From positions 372,001-436,000 of the forward strand of contig CAVXOL010000019.1 of assembly GCA_963763325.1 (NCBI GenBank): a DNA stretch of 64,000 nt. Direction: 5' to 3'. Under the pieces are notes generated by a model that was not told the DNA's origin, did not search any database, and worked only from the letters and a program-made list of their open reading frames with translations. Position numbers and translations under genes: made by a program. Below, piece after piece: positions 46,066 through 53,383 of the stretch (the stretch's first letter is position 1; each line of letters begins with the position of its first letter). This stretch comes from JBBECJ01 sp963763325. GTDB lineage: Bacteria; Chloroflexota; Chloroflexia; Thermomicrobiales; CFX8.

Positions 46066-46542
46066 ATGGACAACCGCATCGAACCAGGTCCGGGACAGGA
46101 ATCGGTCTGGGACTACCCGCGACCACCGCGCATCGAGCCGTCGTCACGACGGGTGCGGGTGATTGTCGATGGCCAAACGATCGCCGACTCGACCCGCACT
46201 GTCCGTGTGCTGGAGACGAGCCACCCGCCGGTCTGGTACATCCCACCTGAAGATGTCCGGATGGACCTGCTCGATAACTCGGAGACGCGCACCTTCTGCG
46301 AATGGAAGGGCACGGCCAGCTACTGGACACTCCGGGCCGGTGGTCGTACCGTCGAGGACGTTGCCTGGAGCTACGAGCAACCGATACCGGCATTCGAGTC
46401 GCTGCGCAGTTACCTGGCCTTCTACCCCAGCCGCGTCGATGCCTGCTTCATCGACGACGAGCGAGTCACGCCGCAACCCGGGAGCTTCTACGGCGGTTGG
46501 ATCACGTCGGAGATCGTTGGACCGTTCAAGACGAGGGGATAG
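46066..46542 (+). CDS. DUF427 protein
   Basis: 158 residues. Family features include the beta-rich core VRVIVDGQTIADS, LETSHPPVWYIPPEDVR, FCEWKGTASYWTL and YLAFYPSRVD. DUF427 proteins are small cytosolic beta-tent folds of unknown role in many actinobacteria and Chloroflexota. ATG 46066 follows AGAAGGG. Confidence 0.9.
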   Translation: MDNRIEPGPGQESVWDYPRPPRIEPSSRRVRVIVDGQTIADSTRTVRVLETSHPPVWYIPPEDVRMDLLDNSETRTFCEWKGTASYWTLRAGGRTVEDVAWSYEQPIPAFESLRSYLAFYPSRVDACFIDDERVTPQPGSFYGGWITSEIVGPFKTRG

Positions 46543-46587
46543 GGTACAGAGAACAGGAATCGTGTTCGTTAGTGATCATCCCCACGT

Positions 46588-46750
46588 CCGTGTAGGGGCC
46601 GATCCTGTATCGGCCCGCGCCGTGAGGCGCCCGGCACGGCAAGGGCATGGTTCGCCCCACGGGCGCAGGCGTCAGGGGCCTCGGCGAACGAACGATGCCC
46701 CACGCGGATGCCTCACGGCATGGGCCGATACAGGATCGGCCCCTACACGG
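46588..46750. mobile_element. 163-bp MITE-like element with 40-bp terminal inverted repeats
   Basis: Left arm 46588-46627 and right arm 46711-46750 match at 38 of 40 positions; the core GGCCGATCC-TGTATCGGCC is an inner palindrome. The 83-bp centre has no gene. Architecture mirrors the 24827-24988 element, with different arm core sequence. Confidence 0.7.
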
Positions 46751-46816
46751 ATGTGGAGATGATCCCGTACATGGCTTGTACAGACGAGGCGTCCGGCATA
46801 GGAGAAAGGGAAACGA

Positions 46817-47740
46817 ATGCCAATCACGTTCGGGATGCATGTCGGGCAGCAGAACATCACGATTGACGAGTTACGGCGGCTCTGGACACTGGCCGACAAC
46901 AACGGGTTCGCCTGGCTGTCGGTCTGGGATCACTTCTACTGTGCGACGAGTGACGAGGACCCGCACTTCGAAGCGGTCGCGCTGATGGGCGCGCTGGCGG
47001 CCGAAACGAAGAACATCCGCTTCGGCTGCATGGTCTTCGCGGCGCCGTTCCGTAACCTCGGGATGCTGGCGAAGTCGATGATCACGATCGACCACCTCTC
47101 GGGCGGTCGAGTCGAGTTCGGCCTCGGAGCCGGCTGGCACGAGCCGGAGTTCCGCGCGTTCCACTACGATCTGCTACCGGTCAAGCAGCGGCTCGACCGT
47201 GTCGAGGAGGCGATGGTCGTCATGCGCTCGTTCCTCGACAACGAGGTGACCGACCACCATGGCCAGTACTTCGACTTCACCAACGCCTACATGAACCCGC
47301 GTCCGCTCGGCAAGCTGCCGCTCTGGATCGGAGGGCTCGGCGAGCAGCGGACCGCACGGATGGCGGCGAAGTACGCCGACGGCTGGAACATCCCCTACGT
47401 TGGCCCTGGCGCGTTCCAGCACAAGGTCAGCGTCCTGCGCGAGTGGTGCGAGAAGGAAGGCCGCGACCCGGCCGAGGTCCAGACGGCGACCCAACTCGGC
47501 TTCTTCATGGCTGCATCCGACGACCCGGACGTGATGGCCGCCGCTGAGGCTGACATGCAGCGCAAGACGCCGCACCAGACGCCATCCGGCCAGCTCGCCG
47601 GCAGCCCGGCCCAGGTGATCGAACGCCTCAGAAAGTTCGAAGAAGCCGGCGCAACCAACATCAACATCGCCTTCCGCCCCCCAGTCGACTGGGAGGCACT
47701 GGACGTGTTTGTGCGCGATGTGATGCCAGAGTTTCAGTAA
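46817..47740 (+). CDS. LLM-class flavin/F420-dependent oxidoreductase
   Basis: 307 residues; bacterial-luciferase-like TIM barrel. Seen: WLSVWDHFYC near residue 36, FGCMVFAAPFRNLGMLAKSM, VEFGLGAGWHEPEF and LPLWIGGLGEQRTARMAAKYADGWN, all typical of F420-dependent LLM enzymes. Cytoplasmic. Substrate unknown; the family includes reductases acting on aromatic or xenobiotic ketones. ATG 46817 with AGGAGAAAGGG upstream. It follows the MITE-like element and is convergent with osmC. Confidence 0.9.
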   Translation: MPITFGMHVGQQNITIDELRRLWTLADNNGFAWLSVWDHFYCATSDEDPHFEAVALMGALAAETKNIRFGCMVFAAPFRNLGMLAKSMITIDHLSGGRVEFGLGAGWHEPEFRAFHYDLLPVKQRLDRVEEAMVVMRSFLDNEVTDHHGQYFDFTNAYMNPRPLGKLPLWIGGLGEQRTARMAAKYADGWNIPYVGPGAFQHKVSVLREWCEKEGRDPAEVQTATQLGFFMAASDDPDVMAAAEADMQRKTPHQTPSGQLAGSPAQVIERLRKFEEAGATNINIAFRPPVDWEALDVFVRDVMPEFQ

Positions 47741-47741
47741 T

Positions 47742-47833
47742 CAGCCGGTCAGATCGTTGACGTGTGCTGATAGTGCGGACCTATTCAAACGTCGCACCTT
47801 GCTGACCGGCTGACAAACTGACTGGCTGACCGT
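47742..47833. repeat. 8-base-word hairpin between convergent genes
   Basis: CAGCCGGTCAG (47742-47752) pairs perfectly with CTGACCGGCTG (47802-47812); CTGACCGG, CTGACAAA, CTGACTGG, CTGACCGT then run in tandem. Likely bidirectional terminator. Confidence 0.65.
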
Positions 47834-48271
47834 CTAAACGAGCTCCGCCGTCACGTTGTACGTCACGTTGCCCTTGAGGGCGGTCGAGACGGGGCAGTTC
47901 TCGCCGGCTCCGGCGGCGGCCTGCTTGAACGCCTCGGCATCCATGCCGGGGACGGTGCCGCGCACGTGCAGATCCATCGTCGTGATCTTCGGCCCATTGT
48001 CGAGCGAGAAGGTGCACTTGGCGGTCACTTCGAGCTTCTCGGCCGTGTTGCCTGCCTGAGCGAGACCGTGCGAGAGCGCCATCGCGAAACAGGCCGCGTT
48101 GGCGGCTGCGATCAGCTCTTCGGGGCTGGTCCCTTCTTCAGCCTCGGCGCGGTTCTTCCAGGTCACGCCCAGGTTACTGATCGCGCCGCTCCCGACGCTG
48201 TCGATGGTGCCCTTGCCGCTCATCAGGTCACCGTTCCAGGTCACGTTCGCGGTCTTCGTCGCTCCTGCCAT
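47834..48271 (-). CDS. OsmC/Ohr-family peroxide reductase
   Basis: 145 residues with the two redox Cys in AANAACFAMALS and GENCPVSTAL and the Arg/Glu partners of the family. It reduces organic hydroperoxides using lipoyl or other thiols. Start ATG 48271. Together with the AhpD-like selenoprotein candidate it suggests a sizeable thiol-based peroxide defence. Confidence 0.93.
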   Translation of the reverse strand: MAGATKTANVTWNGDLMSGKGTIDSVGSGAISNLGVTWKNRAEAEEGTSPEELIAAANAACFAMALSHGLAQAGNTAEKLEVTAKCTFSLDNGPKITTMDLHVRGTVPGMDAEAFKQAAAGAGENCPVSTALKGNVTYNVTAELV

Positions 48272-48496
48272 CGGAATTCCTCCCTATACCCTGCTGTATC
48301 CATACCGACCGTCAGCGTACCGGAGTTGGCGCGCCGTCGCAATCCAGGGATCAGACTCGCTGATGCCGGATCGCCGCTATCGTATCGGAGCCGGGATGAT
48401 CGATGGATACCGCCGTCCATGACCTATGGACCTGTCGCTGCGGGTTGACACTCAGGCATTCTTGACGCTGGTCATGATGGAGGTCTCTGCCGCTGG

Positions 48497-48730
48497 ATGA
48501 ACAACCTGCTTGTCTGCCCACATTGCAATGGCGCGATTTCGCGCGCAACTCCGGTCTGTCCGACCTGTGGAGAGACAACCGGCCAGGGTCGCTCGCGACC
48601 AGGTGTCGAGGGCGGCTACCAGCCTGCCTCCCAAAGTGTCATCACGATCGTGATCGACGCCCTGCGCACACGTCCAGGACGGCGACGGCCCAGCACACAA
48701 CCGATTGCCGAGGCCGTCAGCGATTCGTAG
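48497..48730 (+). CDS. small zinc-ribbon protein
   Basis: 77 residues with CPHC and CPTC separated by ten residues, a zinc ribbon, and a polar, basic tail. GGAGG lies about 11 bases before ATG 48497. No family beyond the ribbon is recognised, so confidence rests on the motif. Confidence 0.5.
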   Translation: MNNLLVCPHCNGAISRATPVCPTCGETTGQGRSRPGVEGGYQPASQSVITIVIDALRTRPGRRRPSTQPIAEAVSDS

Positions 48731-48748
48731 CCGCCAGGCTCGCCGGGA

Positions 48749-49669
48749 TCATTCGTCATAGACGGCGATCGTAATCCGGTCATACCAGGCAACTGATGTG
48801 CCGGTGAAGCTCTCGGCGAACACACCCCATGAGCCGGCCACCGACGAGGCATCGTTGATGACGCCGATCTCGATGTCGTTGATGTCGAAGTAAATTTCAT
48901 CACCGACGACACTCATGAACAGTTCGTTGACCTCAAGGATCTGGACCGTCCCAGCCTCGACCGCGAAGAGCTCGACCCACTCACTTGAAATCGAGACGTG
49001 GCAGCCAGCCCGGCCATCGGTTGCAAGCCAGCAGACGTAGAACGTCCAGGTGTTGTCACTGTCGGTCACCGACCGGCCAACAACCCCGACCGCGCCGTCG
49101 CCCTGGAGGCCGGCCTCGATCAGGATGGCGGCATTTCCGAGATCCCCTGCATCAACTGCGACGATGTTCTGCCATGCACTTTCAGGAACCGTCAGCGTGT
49201 AGAGACCGTTCTCGATCGCGGCGACGACACCGAAGTCGGACTCGCCAGTGAAGAACATCGTCGCAGCCGGATCATCGAATGTCTCATCAACGACGAGGGT
49301 GACACCATCATCGTCAGCCACGATCGGCGTTTCGGTTGGCTGCGTGAAGCTCATGCGGGGCGTCGGTGTTTTCGCGATCGGGCGAGGTGTTGTCACGACG
49401 GTCACCGGCCGGCGCGTCGGTGTCGGATCGCTGGAGGCGACTGTCGAATCCGGCGCAATCCCACCACGTTGGCCAGTGTCGACGGCCGATGGGCTGGCTG
49501 CACTGGTCGGACTGGCAGCGGTCGTGGCGGTCGGTAAGGGCGGTGTCGTCGCCGTCGAGGTTGGGACAGCCATCGTCGGTGTTGCGTCGTCGCCTGTGTT
49601 GTCGTCATCATCGCCACCACCACAGGCGACGAGCGTGAGGAGCAGGAAACATGTCAACAACCATCGCAT
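48749..49669 (-). CDS. lipoprotein of unknown function
   Basis: 306 residues. Lipobox LVAC near residue 16 follows a short hydrophobic signal; then about 90 residues rich in Thr, Pro, Ser and Ala (a cell-surface linker), then a beta-rich domain from about 130 resembling the LamG/concanavalin-like or 'family 16' jelly-roll found in extracellular Chloroflexi proteins. No catalytic motif. AAGGGG precedes ATG 49669. Attached to the outside of the cell. Confidence 0.8.
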   Translation of the reverse strand: MRWLLTCFLLLTLVACGGGDDDDNTGDDATPTMAVPTSTATTPPLPTATTAASPTSAASPSAVDTGQRGGIAPDSTVASSDPTPTRRPVTVVTTPRPIAKTPTPRMSFTQPTETPIVADDDGVTLVVDETFDDPAATMFFTGESDFGVVAAIENGLYTLTVPESAWQNIVAVDAGDLGNAAILIEAGLQGDGAVGVVGRSVTDSDNTWTFYVCWLATDGRAGCHVSISSEWVELFAVEAGTVQILEVNELFMSVVGDEIYFDINDIEIGVINDASSVAGSWGVFAESFTGTSVAWYDRITIAVYDE

Positions 49670-49760
49670 CGATGTCGCCCCTTACAACGTGCGTCGGGTT
49701 TTCCGGTGAAGGCAGTATATGCCAGAGATTGCGTGGGCGGAATCCTGGGCGGAAGGCCGC

Positions 49761-50474
49761 CTAGCGCTTCCGCCCCGTCGCGTAGAGGAAGTGGACCGCC
49801 GTCGTCTGCACGTCGGCATCGATGCCATTCCGGGCGAAGGCAGCGGCCAGCGCATCAGGCTCATCGAACCGCTTGACGATCTGAAACGTTCGGCCGTCGT
49901 TCAGGCGTCGCGTCATCAGTTCGGTCTCTGGCCCCGGTGGCGGCTGGTCAGGCGATGTCGAGCGGGCGTCACGCCTGCCCTCGATCAGGCCGAGTATTCC
50001 GCCCGGACGTAACGCACTCGCGACCGTCGCCAGGAATGACTCCACCCGGTCAGCCGGGACGTGCGAGAGGAAATAACCCATGAAGAGGCCGTCGTACTGC
50101 CGCTCCGGCTGCCACGAGAACAGGTCAACCTGGCGATATTCGGCCTTGCCGCGGTATCCGCCAGCGTCGAGACGCGCCGAATTCACGGCGATCATCTCCA
50201 GCGAGCCATCCAGGACGGTGATGTGTCGCACGCGTGACGCGAGCCACTCGGTCCAGATACCGGTCCCACCAGCCAGCTCCAGTATCTCGCCGCCCCAGTC
50301 AAGTGCCGCGAACGCGGAGCGCACCTCTTCCTGCTCGGTGAACCAGATGCTGTTCTCTTCGCGGCCACGGTCGTAGCGACCCTCTCGCATCCACCACTCG
50401 TCATACTCCACAGCCCGCGCGTTGTAGTACTCCTGCTGCTCGCGCAGGATGTCCGACGGTTCGATGTCCGACAT
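49761..50474 (-). CDS. class I SAM-dependent methyltransferase
   Basis: 237 residues; SAM motif I ILELAGGTGIWTEWLA, acidic motif after HITVLDGSLEM, and motif IV YDGLFMGYFLSHVP. Similar to small-molecule methyltransferases of the UbiE/COQ5-like type. Substrate unknown. ATG 50474; 9 bp separate its start from the preceding small membrane gene, so they may be co-transcribed. Confidence 0.88.
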   Translation of the reverse strand: MSDIEPSDILREQQEYYNARAVEYDEWWMREGRYDRGREENSIWFTEQEEVRSAFAALDWGGEILELAGGTGIWTEWLASRVRHITVLDGSLEMIAVNSARLDAGGYRGKAEYRQVDLFSWQPERQYDGLFMGYFLSHVPADRVESFLATVASALRPGGILGLIEGRRDARSTSPDQPPPGPETELMTRRLNDGRTFQIVKRFDEPDALAAAFARNGIDADVQTTAVHFLYATGRKR

Positions 50475-50483
50475 CGTTCCTCC

Positions 50484-50927
50484 TCACGACGACGCGTAGA
50501 CGGCGCGCGTCATCAGTCCAATCGCCAGGATCGTCAGGCCAAGGCCGGTATATGCCCAGCGCCGCGCGCCGGAACCATCGCCGGTGTCGATCAGCCGCTG
50601 CAAGGCCGGGCGAAGCGCGCCATCCCCAATCCCCATCAGGGCAATCGCGATCACGATCGAGGCGATAACGATCATGCCCCACTCGCCGCCGAAAAGGTTC
50701 CCATACCCGCGCGTGCGCCAGATCAGAAGCGCGCCGAACAGCATCGTGATTGTCCCGACCACACTGATGATCCGGGCCGCAGCGATTGCAGTCTGACCCA
50801 ACGCCAGATTGCGCTCTCGCTCCAGCAACGGGACAACCCACAGCGCCAACCCAAGATAGCCACCAAGCCAGCCCGCCGCGAATGCCACGTGCCCATAGCG
50901 CACCAGCCATGTCACGGTCTCTTCCAC
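50484..50927 (-). CDS. four-helix membrane protein, DUF2269-like
   Basis: 147 residues with four hydrophobic segments (about 12-33, 52-73, 80-100 and 120-140). GTG 50927 with AAAGG upstream is preferred over TTG 50951. The shape resembles DUF2269/CopD-like small integral proteins; motifs are too weak for certainty. Possible co-transcription with the methyltransferase. Confidence 0.7.
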   Translation of the reverse strand: MEETVTWLVRYGHVAFAAGWLGGYLGLALWVVPLLERERNLALGQTAIAAARIISVVGTITMLFGALLIWRTRGYGNLFGGEWGMIVIASIVIAIALMGIGDGALRPALQRLIDTGDGSGARRWAYTGLGLTILAIGLMTRAVYASS

Positions 50928-51060
50928 ATCGTCACCTTTCCCGATCTTCAACGCCGACGATGGCGAGTGTAATACGACACCAGACCAGCTGCGGTGGCAT
51001 GCAGGATGCCTTGCACCGGTCGAGAATGATCGATCCAGCAGCGATGGAGTCAGACTGCAG

Positions 51061-51201
51061 ATGCGTGATATGTTCGGACCAAAGAGCTACAAGGGCGGGC
51101 GTGTTCAGGTCTGGGGCTGCTCACCCGGTTGCATCATCCTCTCGATCGTCGTTTCAGTCATTATGACCGTCCTCCTCAACCTCGCGATAGGCATCTTCTA
51201 G
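51061..51201 (+). CDS. 46-residue membrane protein
   Basis: MRDMFGPKSYKGG start, then a Cys-x3-Cys (GCSPGC) and one hydrophobic helix (IILSIVVSVIMTVLLNLAIG). GGAGTC lies upstream. A similar small Gly/Cys-then-helix protein is common in related genomes, function unknown. Not in longer-frame calls. Confidence 0.65.
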   Translation: MRDMFGPKSYKGGRVQVWGCSPGCIILSIVVSVIMTVLLNLAIGIF

Positions 51202-51377
51202 AGCAATCCCACACATCGGCTCGATCGCTGCTACACTGCCCCCAAACCCGCGCAACAATCCTCCCTGCTCAGCACACCACTGCGCGACATCGGACGACAG
51301 ATCGTCGACAAACGCTACCGCTCTCTCAGGATTGGGCCGGGTACCCTCTGGGTGGCGGGCCGGGGGGTGAGGGCCGC

Positions 51378-52916
51378 GTGTCACGCTACGGATTCGTCAT
51401 CGACCACCGGCGCTGCATCGGCTGCCACGCCTGCACGGTGGCCTGCAAATCGGAGAATGAGGTCCCGGTCGGTGTCTTCCGGACCTGGGTCAAATACACC
51501 GAGAAGGGCACGTTCCCGAACACACGGCGCTTCTTCACCGTCGAGCGCTGCAACCATTGCGACAATGCGCCATGTATCGAGATCTGTCCAACCAAGGCGC
51601 TCTTCCGCCGCGACGACGGCATCGTCGACTTCGACCCATCACGCTGTATCGGCTGCAAGTCGTGCATGCAGGCCTGCCCGTACGACGCCATCTACATCGA
51701 CCCGTTCACCAACACCGCCGCCAAGTGCAACTACTGCGCGCACCGCGTCGATGTCGGACTGCTACCAGCTTGCGTCGTCGTCTGCCCGGCCAAGGCCATC
51801 ATCGCCGGTGACATCGACGACACCACGAGCGAGATTCACCATCTGATCTCCCGCGAGCAGGTCGCCGTCCGCAAGCCGGAGCAGGGAACCCAGCCGAAGG
51901 TCTTCTACATCGGCGCTGATGACGCCAGCCTGACACCAGAGGCGCTGACCTGGAGCAACAGTTACCTCTGGGGCGAATTGCGCGCCGACGGCCGCCCGTC
52001 GGAAGCAACCACCGCCGACAACTGGCAAGCCATGCCAGCCGACTCGACCGTCGTCTACGATGTCCACCACCCGAAGCCGTGGGGCTGGAAGGTCGCGACG
52101 TACCTCTGGACGAAGTCGATCGCGGCCGGCGCGGCGCTGATCGCCGCAATTCTGCTGATCTTCGGCTGGGGCGCCGACGGCGACACCCTCAACATCGCCG
52201 CTCCGATCATCGCGATGCTCTTCATCGCCGCCACCGCCGTCCTGCTGGTTGTCGACCTCAAACGGCCCGAGCGCTTCTGGTTCATTCTCACGAAGCCGAA
52301 CCCGACCAGTTGGCTCGTCTGGGGCGGCTACATCCTGGGAGCCTTCGGCGGCCTGGCCGCCCTCTGGCTACTGGCGGCAGCCGTTGACCTCGACTTCCTG
52401 CAAGGAATGGCGATGGCGATGGCCGCACCGCTCGCCGTCGCGACTGCCGGTTACACCGCCTTCCTCTTTGCCCAGGCAGAAGGGCGCGACTACTGGCAGT
52501 CGCCGATCCTGCTGCCACACCTGATCGCCCAGTCGGTCGTAGCCGGTTCCGGCGCATTGCTGATCGCCGGTGCGCTGCTCGACACCGGCCGTGATGACAT
52601 TCGCCTGCTCTCAGCAATCCTCGGCATCGGCATCGCTGCATCGACTGCACTGATGGTGATGGAACTTGGCGTCCCGCACGTCAACGCCCACGTCCGACGA
52701 ACCGTCCATCTCATCACCGACGGGCCTTACCGCAGCCTGTATTACGGCGGCGTGTTGCTGATCGGCGCGTTGGTTCCGCTGGCCTTGGTGGCGGCTGTGT
52801 TTGGCGGCGACGGAGAGCGTTGGCTGGGCGCGTTGGCGGCGATTGCGGCGCTTATTGGCTTGTGGGTGTACGAGCGGGTGTGGGTCAGTGCCGGGCAGGA
52901 TGTGCCGTTGTCGTGA
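51378..52916 (+). CDS. fused [4Fe-4S] ferredoxin and NrfD-type membrane anchor of a molybdoenzyme
   Basis: 512 residues from GTG 51378; GGTGAGG lies upstream. Residues 1-150 carry four ferredoxin Cys clusters: CIGCHACTVAC, CNHCDNAPCIEIC, CIGCKSCMQAC and CNYC...ACVVVC, the set of PsrB/DmsB-type electron-transfer subunits. Residues 230-505 form about eight membrane segments of the NrfD/PsrC type. Usually these are separate genes; fusion of both into one chain is uncommon. It passes electrons between quinone in the membrane and the catalytic subunit encoded at 53384. Confidence 0.9.
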   Translation: MSRYGFVIDHRRCIGCHACTVACKSENEVPVGVFRTWVKYTEKGTFPNTRRFFTVERCNHCDNAPCIEICPTKALFRRDDGIVDFDPSRCIGCKSCMQACPYDAIYIDPFTNTAAKCNYCAHRVDVGLLPACVVVCPAKAIIAGDIDDTTSEIHHLISREQVAVRKPEQGTQPKVFYIGADDASLTPEALTWSNSYLWGELRADGRPSEATTADNWQAMPADSTVVYDVHHPKPWGWKVATYLWTKSIAAGAALIAAILLIFGWGADGDTLNIAAPIIAMLFIAATAVLLVVDLKRPERFWFILTKPNPTSWLVWGGYILGAFGGLAALWLLAAAVDLDFLQGMAMAMAAPLAVATAGYTAFLFAQAEGRDYWQSPILLPHLIAQSVVAGSGALLIAGALLDTGRDDIRLLSAILGIGIAASTALMVMELGVPHVNAHVRRTVHLITDGPYRSLYYGGVLLIGALVPLALVAAVFGGDGERWLGALAAIAALIGLWVYERVWVSAGQDVPLS

Positions 52917-52958
52917 GGGTGGGTCCGTTTGAAGTGCTCTGACTGAAGGGACATCCGC

Positions 52959-53333
52959 GTGCCGCGTCACGTCGTCCGTGGACAACCCATCGATGCTTCC
53001 AAGAAGGACATGGCGCGATGCCTCCGCTCTTCGATGACGCCTTCAGAACGACATCTCTGGTCTTACCTTCGAGCCAACCGCTTCGAAGGTCTTCAGTTTC
53101 GACGGCAACAGGTCATCAACGGATACATCGCCGACTTCTACTGCCACTCAGCTTCGCTCATCATCGAACTGGACGGTGACATCCACGACAGCCAACAGGA
53201 ATACGACGAAGAACGGCAGCAAGCACTTGAAATGTACGATTTCCGCGTCATTCGCTTCACAAACAATCAAGTCATGAACGATCTGCCGACAGTACTCGCG
53301 GCGATCGGAGCCACGATCAACAACGACGACTAA
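52959..53333 (+). CDS. DUF559 endonuclease-fold protein
   Basis: 124 residues; Vsr/PD-(D/E)XK-like fold, with SSMTPSERHLWSYLR, LQFRRQQVINGYIADFYC and LIIELDGDIHDSQQEYD, the conserved catalytic Asp and Glu-Leu-Asp-Gly. Standalone DUF559 proteins are very common in Chloroflexota and cyanobacteria, often as multiple copies near G-rich repeats. Function unknown; mobility has been proposed for related nucleases. GTG 52959 with GAAGGGA upstream. It interrupts the molybdoenzyme operon. Confidence 0.9.
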   Translation: MPRHVVRGQPIDASKKDMARCLRSSMTPSERHLWSYLRANRFEGLQFRRQQVINGYIADFYCHSASLIIELDGDIHDSQQEYDEERQQALEMYDFRVIRFTNNQVMNDLPTVLAAIGATINNDD

Positions 53334-53341
53334 CCATTCCC

Positions 53342-53376
53342 CCTCCCTTTTCAGGGGAGGGGGTTAGGGGGAGGGG
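53342..53376 (+). repeat. G-rich hairpin/quadruplex-like repeat providing the ribosome site of the molybdoenzyme
   Basis: CCTCCC (53342-53347) faces GGGGAGGGGG from 53354; four G-runs of four or five follow up to 53376, seven bases before ATG 53384. It can form a hairpin or a G-quadruplex and contains the only Shine-Dalgarno-like sequence of the next gene. Confidence 0.65.
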
Positions 53377-53383
53377 TTTTCGA

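Noticed and set aside
51154..51384. 76-codon minus-strand frame near the Fe-S/NrfD gene
   Set aside because: Overlaps the well-supported small membrane gene and GTG start of the Fe-S/NrfD gene; no motif or clear ribosome site, though a real small gene cannot be fully excluded.
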